The notes under the pieces are model-generated. The model did no database searches. It had not been told where the DNA came from and saw only the letters and a list, made by a program, of their open reading frames with translations. This document shows, piece after piece, positions 18,367 through 27,046 of a stretch of 64,000 bases of DNA. Made by a program: the position numbers and the translations under genes. Origin of the DNA: Croceivirga sp. (GTDB lineage: Bacteria > Bacteroidota > Bacteroidia > Flavobacteriales > Flavobacteriaceae); contig JANQQQ010000039.1 of the NCBI GenBank assembly GCA_028284935.1, forward strand, positions 372,001 to 436,000, given 5' to 3'. The first letter of the stretch is position 1; every line of letters starts with the position of its first letter.

Positions 18367-18908
18367 TCCAATTCCAATTGTACATTTTCCCCTTCTAGAA
18401 GTTCCAGATATTCATTGACCTTGAATGTCTTGTTGTGGTATTTGGTGTCCCTTTTGTATACGGCCATTTTTCGTTCCACGCTGCGCGCAAACCGACGCAA
18501 TTCCTCTTTATTGGTCAACAAAAGTCCAGGAACCTTGATGTTTTTGCCCCTTTCATCTTTGGCTACCATGGTAAAATAAGAGGAGTTGCAATGCCTTTTT
18601 TCCCCTGAAGTCACTTTTTCCGCTTCCACGCGAACCCCGACCACCATACTGGTACGGCCCGTGTAGTTGATGCTGGCCTTTAGGGTCACCAATTCCCCGA
18701 CTTCGATTGGATTCAAAAAATCCACTCGATTTACCGATGCGGTGACACAATAGGTTTGAGAATGCTTGCTGGCACAGGCAAAAGCAATTTGGTCCATTAA
18801 GCTCAAAATGTAGCCTCCATGGACTTTCCCTCCAAAGTTGGAGTGTTGGGGCAACATCAGTTCGGTGATGGAAACCCGGGATTCCTTAGCAGTTTTAAAC
18901 TTTTTCAT
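18363..18908 (-). CDS. Acyl-CoA thioesterase (hotdog fold)
   Basis: 181 residues. One hotdog domain shows GGKVHGGYILSLMDQIAFAC with the helix-capping acidic residue, then SVNRVDFLNPIEVGE and the strand YTGRTSMVVGVRVEAE, as in the YciA/BACH acyl-CoA hydrolases. It would cleave medium or long acyl-CoA in the cytoplasm. A charged C-terminal extension of about 45 residues follows the domain. It stands as a single gene. Confidence 0.85.
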   Translation of the reverse strand: MKKFKTAKESRVSITELMLPQHSNFGGKVHGGYILSLMDQIAFACASKHSQTYCVTASVNRVDFLNPIEVGELVTLKASINYTGRTSMVVGVRVEAEKVTSGEKRHCNSSYFTMVAKDERGKNIKVPGLLLTNKEELRRFARSVERKMAVYKRDTKYHNKTFKVNEYLELLEGENVQLELD

Positions 18909-18996
18909 CGGCTAAATTGGAAGACTTTTCATACGCGACATCAGTAAAAGCATTTCGTATATCGACTCCTAATCAAAAATGATATGGTAGCGCTCT

Positions 18997-20373
18997 TTAT
19001 AGGTTCAATTTGGGTTGTTCTTCGCTTTGTTCAAAGCTTGACTCATGGTCATCCAAAGCATCTTCCTCCGCACGTTTCAAGATGGGTTCGGGGATGGATT
19101 TTTTAGCTTTCGCCCCCATTTTTTTCAATCGTTCAATACTGGTGACGATATTTCCACGTCCTTCCACCAATTTGTTCATGGCTCCTCGATATTCATTTTT
19201 GGCTTCGTCCATTTTTTTACCTACTCGGGTCAAATCCGTAACAAAGCCTTCAAATTTATCGTACAATGCGCCTGCCTGACGTGCGATTTCAATAGCATTT
19301 TTTTGCTGTTTTTCATTGTTCCACATGGTATCAATAGTGCGTAAAGTGGCCAATAGGGTAGAAGGGGTGACAATAACGATATTTTGTTCAAAAGCTTTGT
19401 TGTAAATGGTAGTATCCTCATTGATGGCAATGGCAAAAGCGGGTTCAATGGGCACAAACATCAAGACAAAATCTGGGCTTTCCATCTCATATAAATCCTC
19501 ATACTTTTTTGCGGAAAGTTGTTCCACGTGTTTTCGGAGGGAGTTGATATGGTCCTTTAGAAATTTCGATTTATCGTCTTCGTTGGAGTTGGTATAGCGC
19601 TCATAATCGGTAAGCGAAACCTTTGAATCCACTACCATTTTTTTACCATCTGGGAGGTTAATGATAACATCAGGCATCACCCTGGACCCATCTTCCAATT
19701 TAAAGCTTTGTTGCACACTATATTCCCTATCTTTTTCCAATCCTGACTTTTCGAGGACCCGCTCCAATACCAATTCTCCCCAATTCCCTTGCATTTTGCT
19801 GTCCCCTTTCAGGGCTTTGGTAAGATTTTCCGCTTCTTGGGTGATTTTAAGGTTCTGTTCCTGTAGTAATCGAAGTTGTTCCTTTAAAGCCGCATTGATT
19901 CCAAAACTCTGTTTTTGGTTTTCCTCGACCTTCTTTTCAAACTCTTTGATTTTTTTGTCAAGGGGTGTTAGTATATTCTCAATGTTTACCCTGTTTTGTT
20001 TGGTAAATTTTTCGCTTTTTTCCTCTAATATTTTGTTGGCCAGGTTCTCAAACTCCTTGGTAAATTTTTCCTGTAACTTTTCTACTTCTTCCTTTTGCTC
20101 TACATTGATGCGTTGTAGGTTTTCTAAATCGGCCTGGTACCTTACGACTTGATTGCTGAGCTTTTCTTTTTCATTCTGAATCTGTCGTTTTTCGTCATTT
20201 TCCGCAACAAGTTTTTCATTCAAGGAGGTTATGGATTGATGGAGTTGTTGCTCCCTTTCCACCCAAACCCCCTCATTGGATTTTGTCTTTAGTTTTTGGA
20301 TGTACATGCCCAGTACCCCTCCTAAAACTAGGACTATGATTCCAACAAGGAGATAAATTAATTCACTACTCAT
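18997..20373 (-). CDS. rmuC: DNA recombination protein RmuC
   Basis: 458 residues from the ATG at 20373. The frame is open 28 codons further, but the ATG leads directly into an N-terminal membrane anchor (IYLLVGIIVLVLGGVLGMYI), and a -7-like TATCTTTA lies just upstream of it. A long coiled coil (about 30-185) precedes the PD-(D/E)XK nuclease-like RmuC domain (MQGNWGELVLERVLEKSGL; MPDVIINLPDGKKMVVDSKV). RmuC limits DNA inversions and short-repeat recombination. The C-terminal tail is acidic. Confidence 0.92.
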   Translation of the reverse strand: MSSELIYLLVGIIVLVLGGVLGMYIQKLKTKSNEGVWVEREQQLHQSITSLNEKLVAENDEKRQIQNEKEKLSNQVVRYQADLENLQRINVEQKEEVEKLQEKFTKEFENLANKILEEKSEKFTKQNRVNIENILTPLDKKIKEFEKKVEENQKQSFGINAALKEQLRLLQEQNLKITQEAENLTKALKGDSKMQGNWGELVLERVLEKSGLEKDREYSVQQSFKLEDGSRVMPDVIINLPDGKKMVVDSKVSLTDYERYTNSNEDDKSKFLKDHINSLRKHVEQLSAKKYEDLYEMESPDFVLMFVPIEPAFAIAINEDTTIYNKAFEQNIVIVTPSTLLATLRTIDTMWNNEKQQKNAIEIARQAGALYDKFEGFVTDLTRVGKKMDEAKNEYRGAMNKLVEGRGNIVTSIERLKKMGAKAKKSIPEPILKRAEEDALDDHESSFEQSEEQPKLNL

Positions 20374-20491
20374 AGGGTATATTGTAAGGATAAAGATAGT
20401 ACTAAAGTTATTCCCATAGACCGAAGAGGAGCGGAATCTAGTTGGGATTTCCCACACTCACCATAGGTTTGGTCCAAAATGACATTGTGGA

Positions 20492-21262
20492 TTACTTTTT
20501 TACTCTAAAAGAACCCGTTTTTACATCAAACGTTACCATTTCAGATGGAAATAGGTTGGAGAAACACCCTTTTTCAATCAATTCACAAGGTTCTCCAAAC
20601 GGATTATCAGCTCCATTCAAAATCAGCATTTTGTCACACAATTGAATGGCCAAATCAATTTCATGGGTGGTAAATAGGATGGTTTTTTTGTGTTCGTGGG
20701 CCAGCTTTTGAAGTAGTTTGAATATCTGGACCTTATGGGAGAGGTCCAAATGGGTGGTCGGCTCATCCAATAAAATGATGGAGGTATCCTGGGCCATGGC
20801 TTTGGCAATGAGGACGCGCTGCAGTTGACCATCGCTCAGTTCAAAGCATTTTCGGGATTGTAGGGATTCCAACTGAAAGGTTTTCAAACTCAATGCAATC
20901 TGTGATTTATCCGGTTCGGACAGGTTGCCCAACCAATTGGTATACGGCTGCCTTCCCAAAGCAACCAGCTCCCGAACGGTTAAATTTTTAGTGGCCACGG
21001 GTTCGGTGAGGACCAAGGCGATTTTTTGGGCCAGTTTGGAAAAGGAATATGCTTTTAAAGCGATTTGGTTGATTGTAATTTTACCTTCCAAGCACGGTTG
21101 AAGGCTGGCGAGGGTTCTCAACAAGGTGGATTTTCCAATGCCGTTGACGCCAACAATGGCACAGAACTCCCCTTGTTGCAACACAAAATCAATGTTCCGG
21201 GCTACTTTTTTACTTTTATAACCAACGGCCAAGTTTTTTGCGATTACCACTTCTTTCTGCAT
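20492..21262 (-). CDS. btuD: ABC transporter ATP-binding protein, cobalamin/siderophore type
   Basis: 256 residues. Walker A lies in VGVNGIGKSTLLRTL, the signature is degenerate (ELSDGQLQRVLIAKAM, with LSDGQ in place of LSGGQ), and Walker B is SIILLDEPTTHLD followed by the switch histidine in FTTHEIDLA. It belongs to the FecE/BtuD class energising uptake through the permease encoded upstream. Its ATG at 21262 overlaps the permease stop by one base (TAATG), so I prefer it to the ATG 12 codons earlier. Cobalamin is the probable substrate because a B12 riboswitch and a BtuB-like receptor lie next door; iron-siderophore uptake cannot be excluded by sequence alone. Confidence 0.85.
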   Translation of the reverse strand: MQKEVVIAKNLAVGYKSKKVARNIDFVLQQGEFCAIVGVNGIGKSTLLRTLASLQPCLEGKITINQIALKAYSFSKLAQKIALVLTEPVATKNLTVRELVALGRQPYTNWLGNLSEPDKSQIALSLKTFQLESLQSRKCFELSDGQLQRVLIAKAMAQDTSIILLDEPTTHLDLSHKVQIFKLLQKLAHEHKKTILFTTHEIDLAIQLCDKMLILNGADNPFGEPCELIEKGCFSNLFPSEMVTFDVKTGSFRVKK

Positions 21263-22272
21263 TAGAACAACATTTTTCGTTTTCGCACCAACAACCAAAT
21301 CACCACAGGAGCCCCTACTAGGGAAGTAATGGCGTTGATGGGCAATACCTTGGCAGAGGAGGGCAATTGGGCAATGGTATCACAAAACAGCATTAAAATG
21401 GCTCCATATAAAAATACCGCTGGCACTAAGGTCCTATGCTCCATGGTATTGAATATTTGCCGGGTTAAATGGGGCACGGCAAGTCCTACAAAGGCAATCG
21501 GGCCGGCAAAGGCCGTAATGCTGCCCGCTAACATGCCAGTAGCTATGATAATGGTCAATCTGGACCTTTTGAGGTTAACCCCAAGGCTTTGGGCGTAATT
21601 TTCACCCAAAAGGAATGCATTGAGCGATTTAATGGACAAAATGCTTAGGATGGTACCAAGAAGTACAATACCTCCTAGCATCCAATTTTGGTTCCAGGAA
21701 AGATGGCCAACACTTCCATAGGACCAAAAAATGAAACGTTGCAATTGTTCCGCACTGGAAAAATAGGCCAGCACACTTACTATGGCCGAGGTAATACTTC
21801 CAAACATCAAACCGATGATAAGTAAAGCCATGGTATCCCGTATGCGGTTGGCGACCAACAGTACCACCAATAACACCAAAAAACTACCTATACTGGCCGC
21901 GATGACCAACGAAAAATCGGAAAACAGGAACCCTCCCAATAGGGTGGAACCCATCAATAGAATGGCTGCTCCAAGACTTGCCCCCGAACTGATGCCCAAA
22001 ACAAAGGGTCCGGCCAATGGATTTCTAAACAAGGTTTGCATTAACAATCCACTGAGTGCCAACCCCCCTCCAACAAGAATGGCCGTAATTGCTTTGGGAA
22101 GGCGATAGTTGTAGATGATATATTCCCAGGAAGTATGCTCCACGGATTGACCAAAAAGGGCCGACAACGTGGCCGTAAAAGGAATTGTAACGGAGCCCAA
22201 ACTGATATTTAATAGCCAAACGGCCAAAAGAATCAACAGTAACCCCAAGAATCGGAACCTATAGTTTTTCAT
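21262..22272 (-). CDS. btuC: ABC transporter permease, FecCD/BtuC family
   Basis: 336 residues with about ten hydrophobic segments. Family signatures include RLPKAITAILVGGGLALSG near residue 55 and the coupling region GPIAFVGLAVPHLTRQIF. It forms the homodimeric inner-membrane channel of a type II importer. Its ATG overlaps the stop of the binding-protein gene (ATGA) and its stop overlaps the ATPase start, so the three genes are one translationally coupled operon. The substrate, probably cobalamin, is inferred from context. Confidence 0.88.
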   Translation of the reverse strand: MKNYRFRFLGLLLILLAVWLLNISLGSVTIPFTATLSALFGQSVEHTSWEYIIYNYRLPKAITAILVGGGLALSGLLMQTLFRNPLAGPFVLGISSGASLGAAILLMGSTLLGGFLFSDFSLVIAASIGSFLVLLVVLLVANRIRDTMALLIIGLMFGSITSAIVSVLAYFSSAEQLQRFIFWSYGSVGHLSWNQNWMLGGIVLLGTILSILSIKSLNAFLLGENYAQSLGVNLKRSRLTIIIATGMLAGSITAFAGPIAFVGLAVPHLTRQIFNTMEHRTLVPAVFLYGAILMLFCDTIAQLPSSAKVLPINAITSLVGAPVVIWLLVRKRKMLF

Positions 22273-23432
22273 TGCAAAGGCGTGAAAAAATAGGGGTTAT
22301 GATCAGGTAAGAGTTCTGGATGGAAAATATGTACCAAGTCTTTTAATACCAAATCGGGGCGTTGGGGCGCCAGTTCATAGTACAAAAGACCTCCGGTAGC
22401 GCCCTTAGTGGCCGCAAAAGTGTAAACGTTCTTTTCTTTAAACGGTTTAAACTCTTGATAGTGGGTATTGGCCTGTTCCATCTCTTTATAGCTAGTGAAT
22501 CGTGAAGGAGCCACCCAGTAATCCGCAAGGGGGGCTTTCTCCAGAACACTTTCCAAACCTAGGGATAGGCTTCCGGTTCCTTCAGTATCCTTATATAAAT
22601 AATCGGCATTGGCATCACTGATAAATTGTGCCGCCCAACTATCCCCGGCTGGTAGGTACCAGATATCCTTATACAAAGCACCACTTAAGACCCTTGGCTC
22701 GATCTTGGCCTTTTTAGCCAATTCTTTGACGCTGAAATAGGAGGTCTCAATTTCTCGGAATATGCTATCAGCCTCTTTTTCCCTATTGAACAGAACCCCA
22801 AAGAACTTGATCCACTCCGCTTTTCCCATAGGAGTTTCCTCGGTCCAATCCCCATTGTAAACTACTGGGATATTTGCCTTTTGGAAGATTTCATAGGGAC
22901 TGTTTTGATCGTCAATTCCAAATCCCACGATAACATCTGGGCGCAGTTCCATTACCATTTCCGTATTCAAACTTTCATTGTTTCCCAATTCCCTGATTTT
23001 CCCCTTTGCAATTAAATCCCTTGCAGGCATGGAGGAGATGTATTTGGTATCGGGAAACCCGACAAGCTTATCCAAGGCATTCAAACTTTCCAAAGCGGGG
23101 ATATGGGTAGTTGAAGTGACAACCAACGACTTGATCGGTGTTGTTATGACAGCGTCATATTCATTACTTGGAAATGTCATTGCGGTCAATTTTTCCTTTG
23201 GGACAACGATATAATTCAAGGGTTTTGTAGCTCCGGGCCAAGGGCGATTTACCTGAATAACAGAATGATCACCATAGTGCTCAATGGAAAAGCTTTTGGC
23301 GTATTTGACCTCAATGACGTCTGAATTTTTAACTGATTCAGGGCTTCCCGAAATCTTTGAAGTATCCTCTTTGCATGAAAGACAGAGAACAAAAACCAGT
23401 AAAGCGAGCGGGGATATTTTGCGTACAATCAT
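22269..23432 (-). CDS. btuF: Periplasmic binding lipoprotein, BtuF-like
   Basis: 387 residues from the ATG at 23432, which opens a lipoprotein signal (IVRKISPLALLVFVLCLSC); an ATG 14 codons upstream would spoil the signal and lies above a -7 box. The mature part is a class III binding-protein fold (VVTSTTHIPALESLNALDKL; MVMELRPDVIVGFG; ADYWVAPSRF). It delivers substrate to the permease and ATPase encoded next. The adjacent cobalamin riboswitch and BtuB-like receptor point to B12, with heme or siderophore as alternatives. It is first in its operon. Confidence 0.85.
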   Translation of the reverse strand: MIVRKISPLALLVFVLCLSCKEDTSKISGSPESVKNSDVIEVKYAKSFSIEHYGDHSVIQVNRPWPGATKPLNYIVVPKEKLTAMTFPSNEYDAVITTPIKSLVVTSTTHIPALESLNALDKLVGFPDTKYISSMPARDLIAKGKIRELGNNESLNTEMVMELRPDVIVGFGIDDQNSPYEIFQKANIPVVYNGDWTEETPMGKAEWIKFFGVLFNREKEADSIFREIETSYFSVKELAKKAKIEPRVLSGALYKDIWYLPAGDSWAAQFISDANADYLYKDTEGTGSLSLGLESVLEKAPLADYWVAPSRFTSYKEMEQANTHYQEFKPFKEKNVYTFAATKGATGGLLYYELAPQRPDLVLKDLVHIFHPELLPDHNPYFFTPLQ

Positions 23433-23437
23433 ACCTT

Positions 23438-23445
23438 CAAAAGTA
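23438..23445 (-). promoter_or_regulatory. -7 box in front of the btuFCD-like operon
   Basis: On the minus strand TACTTTTG matches TANNTTTG and ends five bases before the chosen ATG at 23432. A transcript started from it would have almost no leader. No convincing -33 TTG is seen. Confidence 0.35.
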
Positions 23446-23505
23446 GTATTTTGACTTAAAATCACTACTTTCACCCTTGAATTTAGGTTTCAGCAGAGCG
23501 TTTCT

Positions 23506-23670
23506 GTTGAATTAAAAGGGAATCCGGTGAGAATCCGGAGCTGTTCCCGCAACTGTATACTTTAGTCCACCTTAGGTGGATGCTTACCTCAACTTCATAA
23601 CCACTGTCCGAATTAGATGGATGGGAAGGTAGAGCGTAAGACGTGAGTCAGGAGACCTGCCGAGTTCAAC
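23506..23670 (+). ncRNA. Cobalamin riboswitch
   Basis: The outer P1 stem pairs GTTGAA (23506-23511) with TTCAAC (23665-23670). Between them are the hallmark B12 elements: GGGAATCCGGTGAGAATCCGG, the B12 box with CCCGCAACTGTA, and the 3' segment GAGTCAGGAGACCTGCC. It is placed directly before the BtuB-like receptor gene. After the aptamer, an imperfect hairpin (about 23680-23700, AAACCTT with AGGGTTT) ends six bases before the receptor ATG. High B12 would therefore reduce translation or elongation of the receptor and probably the BtuG-like gene behind it. Confidence 0.95.
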
Positions 23671-23706
23671 AAAAGCTTAAAACCTTCGGGATAAGGGTTT
23701 ACGGTT

Positions 23707-25539
23707 ATGAGAACAAGATACCTTCTATTAGCATTAGGGTATATTTCCCCTTTTAGTGCACTTGATGCACAGGAATTGCCTATCCAAAACTTGGAAGAGG
23801 TGGTGGTGTCCGATACCCGTGTTAGGCGCTATGCCGATGGGCATAAGGTTACAGAAGTAAGGGATAGTACCCTACAGCGAAATGGTATCTTTATGACCTC
23901 CCTGTTGAATTTTAACAGTAACATTTACTTCAAGGAAAACGGACTGGGAATGGTGTCCTCCCCTGCCTTTCGTGGTACCAATGCCTCCCATACCGCGGTC
24001 ATTTGGAATGGAATCAACATCAATTCCCAGTTAAATGGTCAGGTAGATTTCAATACGGTCAATCCATTAAACTACAGTTCGGTTGCCATACGCAGTGGTG
24101 GGGGCAGTGTGCAATTCGGTACCGGCGCCATTGGCGGAACAGTTCATCTCAACAACGATTTGAAGTTTGAAAAACACTTTGAACATCAAGTAGTTACAGG
24201 GTATGGCAGTTTTGACACCCGGAGTGTGAATTACAACAATAGCTTTGGTACGGGAAAATGGTCCTCCAGTTTTGGGGTCAACTATAACAGTTCTGATAAC
24301 GATTATGTTTATCTGGAAACGGATGAACGAAATTCCAATGGTGAATTTGAGCATCTGAACATCAATTTTAATGCAGGTTATCTGTTGAGTGAGGAACAAG
24401 TACTACGATTATACCACCAAAGCTTTGTTGGGGATCGGAATCTTTCGGGAACCCTTGTTGCTCCCGGCCGTAGTCGCTATAAGGACAACCAGCACCGCAC
24501 ACAGTTGGAGTGGGCAAAACTGGGCAGCAAGGTGACGCACAAGATAAAGGCAGCACATCTATACGATGTTTTTAAATATTTTGAGAACAAGGATTCGGAA
24601 TTTTTCTCCGAAGGAAGGGTGACCAACCTACTTGCAAGGTATTCGCTGGATGTTGAACTTTCCAATGCGCTTCGATTGAACTCCTTTTTGGAGTACAACA
24701 ATTTCTCAGGTACAGGAAGCAATTTTGGCTCACCACAACGCAACGATCTGGCCATCACCGCATTGCTTAAACATAAGTTTTCCGATAAGCTCAGGTATAA
24801 CTTGAGTCTACGACAGGACGTTTCATCTGATTTTTCAAGCCCTGTGGTATTTTCCATGGATGGGAGCTATGATTTCGGCAAGGTGTATCAACTGCAATTA
24901 AACGCTTCCCGGAACTTTAGGTTGCCCACCTTCAATGACCTGTATTGGCAACCGGGAGGTAATTTGGATTTACGGCCGGAGCAATCGTATCAGGTAGATC
25001 TAGGACATCAAATCAAGTGGAATCCCTTAACCATAAGGCTCAACAGCTATTATATCGCCACAGAGGATATGATTCGTTGGTTGCCCAACACCTCTGGAAT
25101 CTGGTCCCCTGTAAATGTGGATGACGTCCAAATTTATGGTGTGGAAGTAGAGCTTGGTTTTAAACGGGCAATCGGAAAAACACAGGAAATTGACGTCAGG
25201 ACCAACTATGCCTATACCGTTTCTGAGGATAAGGAAACGGGGGAGCAATTGATATATGTGCCTTTTCACAGGGGCAATGCTTCCTTGGCCTATCGCTTAG
25301 GTGATTTCTCCACCTTTTACCAGCACTTGTACAATGGAGCTGTGCGAATTATCGGTGGGGAATTGGAAGGCTACCAGGTGGCGAATGCTGGAATTACTTA
25401 CAACATCAAAACCGACGGTAAACTACAATGTAGACTTGGTTTGACCCTAAACAATATATTTAATACCTACTACGAGAATATCGCATTGCGACCAATGCCC
25501 AATAGAAATATACAAACACAATTCCTATTAAATTTTTAA
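23707..25539 (+). CDS. btuB: TonB-dependent cobalamin receptor, BtuB-like
   Basis: 610 residues. A signal peptide (about 1-21, ending ALDAQ) is followed by a TonB-box-like segment (LEEVVVSDTR), a plug domain (about 35-155, with FRGTNASHTAVIWNGI and VQFGTGAIGGTVHL) and a 22-strand barrel ending in QTQFLLNF, where the C-terminal aromatic is the usual outer-membrane targeting signal. Length fits BtuB (about 600) rather than larger SusC or siderophore receptors. The B12 riboswitch immediately upstream gives strong support for corrinoid transport. The next gene, two bases on, encodes a surface lipoprotein that would cap it. Confidence 0.9.
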   Translation: MRTRYLLLALGYISPFSALDAQELPIQNLEEVVVSDTRVRRYADGHKVTEVRDSTLQRNGIFMTSLLNFNSNIYFKENGLGMVSSPAFRGTNASHTAVIWNGININSQLNGQVDFNTVNPLNYSSVAIRSGGGSVQFGTGAIGGTVHLNNDLKFEKHFEHQVVTGYGSFDTRSVNYNNSFGTGKWSSSFGVNYNSSDNDYVYLETDERNSNGEFEHLNINFNAGYLLSEEQVLRLYHQSFVGDRNLSGTLVAPGRSRYKDNQHRTQLEWAKLGSKVTHKIKAAHLYDVFKYFENKDSEFFSEGRVTNLLARYSLDVELSNALRLNSFLEYNNFSGTGSNFGSPQRNDLAITALLKHKFSDKLRYNLSLRQDVSSDFSSPVVFSMDGSYDFGKVYQLQLNASRNFRLPTFNDLYWQPGGNLDLRPEQSYQVDLGHQIKWNPLTIRLNSYYIATEDMIRWLPNTSGIWSPVNVDDVQIYGVEVELGFKRAIGKTQEIDVRTNYAYTVSEDKETGEQLIYVPFHRGNASLAYRLGDFSTFYQHLYNGAVRIIGGELEGYQVANAGITYNIKTDGKLQCRLGLTLNNIFNTYYENIALRPMPNRNIQTQFLLNF

Positions 25540-25540
25540 A

Positions 25541-26944
25541 ATGAAGAACACTCGATTTTTTTTAACAACGATTTTGACCGGATTACTTTTTGTAGCCTGT
25601 AGTGATGACGATGACCAACCGGAAGTACCCGGTGTAAGTGTTTCAATAACGCAAGACACCTTTAGTGAAGGGGATGGCACGGTGACCGTAACTTTCAGCT
25701 CAACCGAAACATTTGCCACTGATGTGACCTTGGCCTATGAGGTTTCCGGTTCGGCCACTGCTGGGGAAGATTATACTGCGCTCCCAGGGAGTTTAACCTT
25801 GGCGACGGGTGAAAGTTCGGTAACTCAGAATCTTGTATTGACCGATGACGATGAAGTTGAGGCCAATGAGGAAATCACCATTACCTTGACTTCAGTGGAT
25901 GGCGGTTCGGACTTTATTGGTTCCAATAACGCTGTAACACTTACCTTGACGGACAATGATTCCTTTGCCTTTGAAAATGGCATTCTGGTGGTACATGAAG
26001 GCAATTTCACACAGGGAAATGCCTCTGTTTCCTTTGTTTCGGAAGACTTAAGTGAGGTACAAAATGAAATTTATAAGTCGGTTAATGAAGTAGATTCCTG
26101 GGGAGATACGGCCCAAAGTATGGCATTTGATGGAAATTTGGCCTATATCGTTGTCAATAATTCCCAAACCGTGGAAGTGGTCAATCGCTACACCTTTGAA
26201 TCCATAGGGACTGTGGATACTGGACTTCTTAACCCAAGGTATATCACCTTTGCCAATGGCAAGGGGTATGTAACCAATTGGGGTGATGGTTTTAATTCTG
26301 ATGACGATTTTGTAGCGGTAATCGATTTGGAAAACCTAACCGTGGAGTCTACCATTGCTGTTCCTGAAGGGCCCGAGTGGATTCTGAACAATGAGGGTAC
26401 GTTGTATGTCGCCCATCAAGGTGGCTTTAACCAAAATAACATTATATCGGTCATTGACGCCTCATCAAATATGGTTGGAACACCTATTACCGTTGCGGAT
26501 AGACCGAATTCCATGCAATTGAGCAATAATGAGTTATGGGTGCTTTCTGGTGGAAATCCCGCCTTCACGGGAAATGAAACTGCAGGTCAATTGGATAAAA
26601 TCAATGTGACCACCAACACCGTGGAAGACACCTTTGAGTTCACACAAACCCAGCATCCCAACTATCTTTCGGTTGATGACAATTCCCTTTATTACCTGTT
26701 GGATGGCAATGTCTTTAAAATGGATGTTTCCGATAGTTCCTTACCAACAAATGCGGAAATTATGGGCGTCACTTTTTATGACATGACCGTAAATGATGGA
26801 AGGTTATACGGGGTGGATGCCAAGGATTTTCAGAGCAACGGTTCATTGGAAGTATATGACCTTTCTACAAACTCCATATTGCAATCCATTGAAGTATCGA
26901 TTATCCCTGGAGGTGTTTATTTTAATGGGAATTTTGAGTTTTAA
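25541..26944 (+). CDS. BtuG-like surface lipoprotein: Calx-beta domain plus beta-propeller
   Basis: 467 residues. A lipoprotein signal ends at C20, followed by SDDDDQ, an acidic start like the surface-export signal of Bacteroidota lipoproteins. Residues about 30-140 form a Calx-beta domain (GDGTVTVTFSSTE; SATAGEDYTALPGSLTLATG). Residues about 145-467 are a YncE/DUF5074-like beta-propeller (AYIVVNNSQTVEVVNRYTF; KGYVTNWGDGF; LYVAHQGGFNQNN). In Bacteroides the propeller lipoprotein BtuG sits on BtuB and captures B12 with extreme affinity. Position two bases behind the riboswitch-controlled receptor makes this its likely counterpart, with an additional Calx-beta spacer. B12 binding itself is inferred. 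Confidence 0.78.
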   Translation: MKNTRFFLTTILTGLLFVACSDDDDQPEVPGVSVSITQDTFSEGDGTVTVTFSSTETFATDVTLAYEVSGSATAGEDYTALPGSLTLATGESSVTQNLVLTDDDEVEANEEITITLTSVDGGSDFIGSNNAVTLTLTDNDSFAFENGILVVHEGNFTQGNASVSFVSEDLSEVQNEIYKSVNEVDSWGDTAQSMAFDGNLAYIVVNNSQTVEVVNRYTFESIGTVDTGLLNPRYITFANGKGYVTNWGDGFNSDDDFVAVIDLENLTVESTIAVPEGPEWILNNEGTLYVAHQGGFNQNNIISVIDASSNMVGTPITVADRPNSMQLSNNELWVLSGGNPAFTGNETAGQLDKINVTTNTVEDTFEFTQTQHPNYLSVDDNSLYYLLDGNVFKMDVSDSSLPTNAEIMGVTFYDMTVNDGRLYGVDAKDFQSNGSLEVYDLSTNSILQSIEVSIIPGGVYFNGNFEF

Positions 26945-26974
26945 ACCCTTTATTTTAGGAATTAAATAATGTGG

Positions 26975-27018
26975 AAAACCTCCTCCCAGATGAAATAATT
27001 GGAGGAGGTTTTATTTTT
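26975..27018 (+). terminator. Strong terminator after the BtuG-like gene
   Basis: A perfect 12-base stem (AAAACCTCCTCC, 26975-26986, with GGAGGAGGTTTT, 27001-27012) encloses a 14-base loop and runs into TTTTATTTTT. It closes the riboswitch-btuB-btuG transcription unit. Confidence 0.85.
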
Positions 27019-27019
27019 G
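27012..27019 (+). promoter_or_regulatory. -7 box overlapping the terminator tail
   Basis: TATTTTTG fits TANNTTTG, lies 27 bases before the next ATG and uses the U-tract of the preceding terminator. No TTG is found at the expected -33 position, so this is tentative. Confidence 0.35.
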
Positions 27020-27046
27020 AACGAGTAATGCAAATAGAAATTGAGC

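Noticed and set aside
19661-20152. 163-codon frame antisense to rmuC
   Set aside because: Serine- and phenylalanine-rich product typical of the reverse of a lysine/glutamate-rich coiled coil; it is a by-product of rmuC.
23449-23472. TTTTG and TACTTTC considered as promoter of the riboswitch transcript
   Set aside because: Spacing of 12 bases is too short and the -7 box is incomplete; the true promoter of the riboswitch is not identified.
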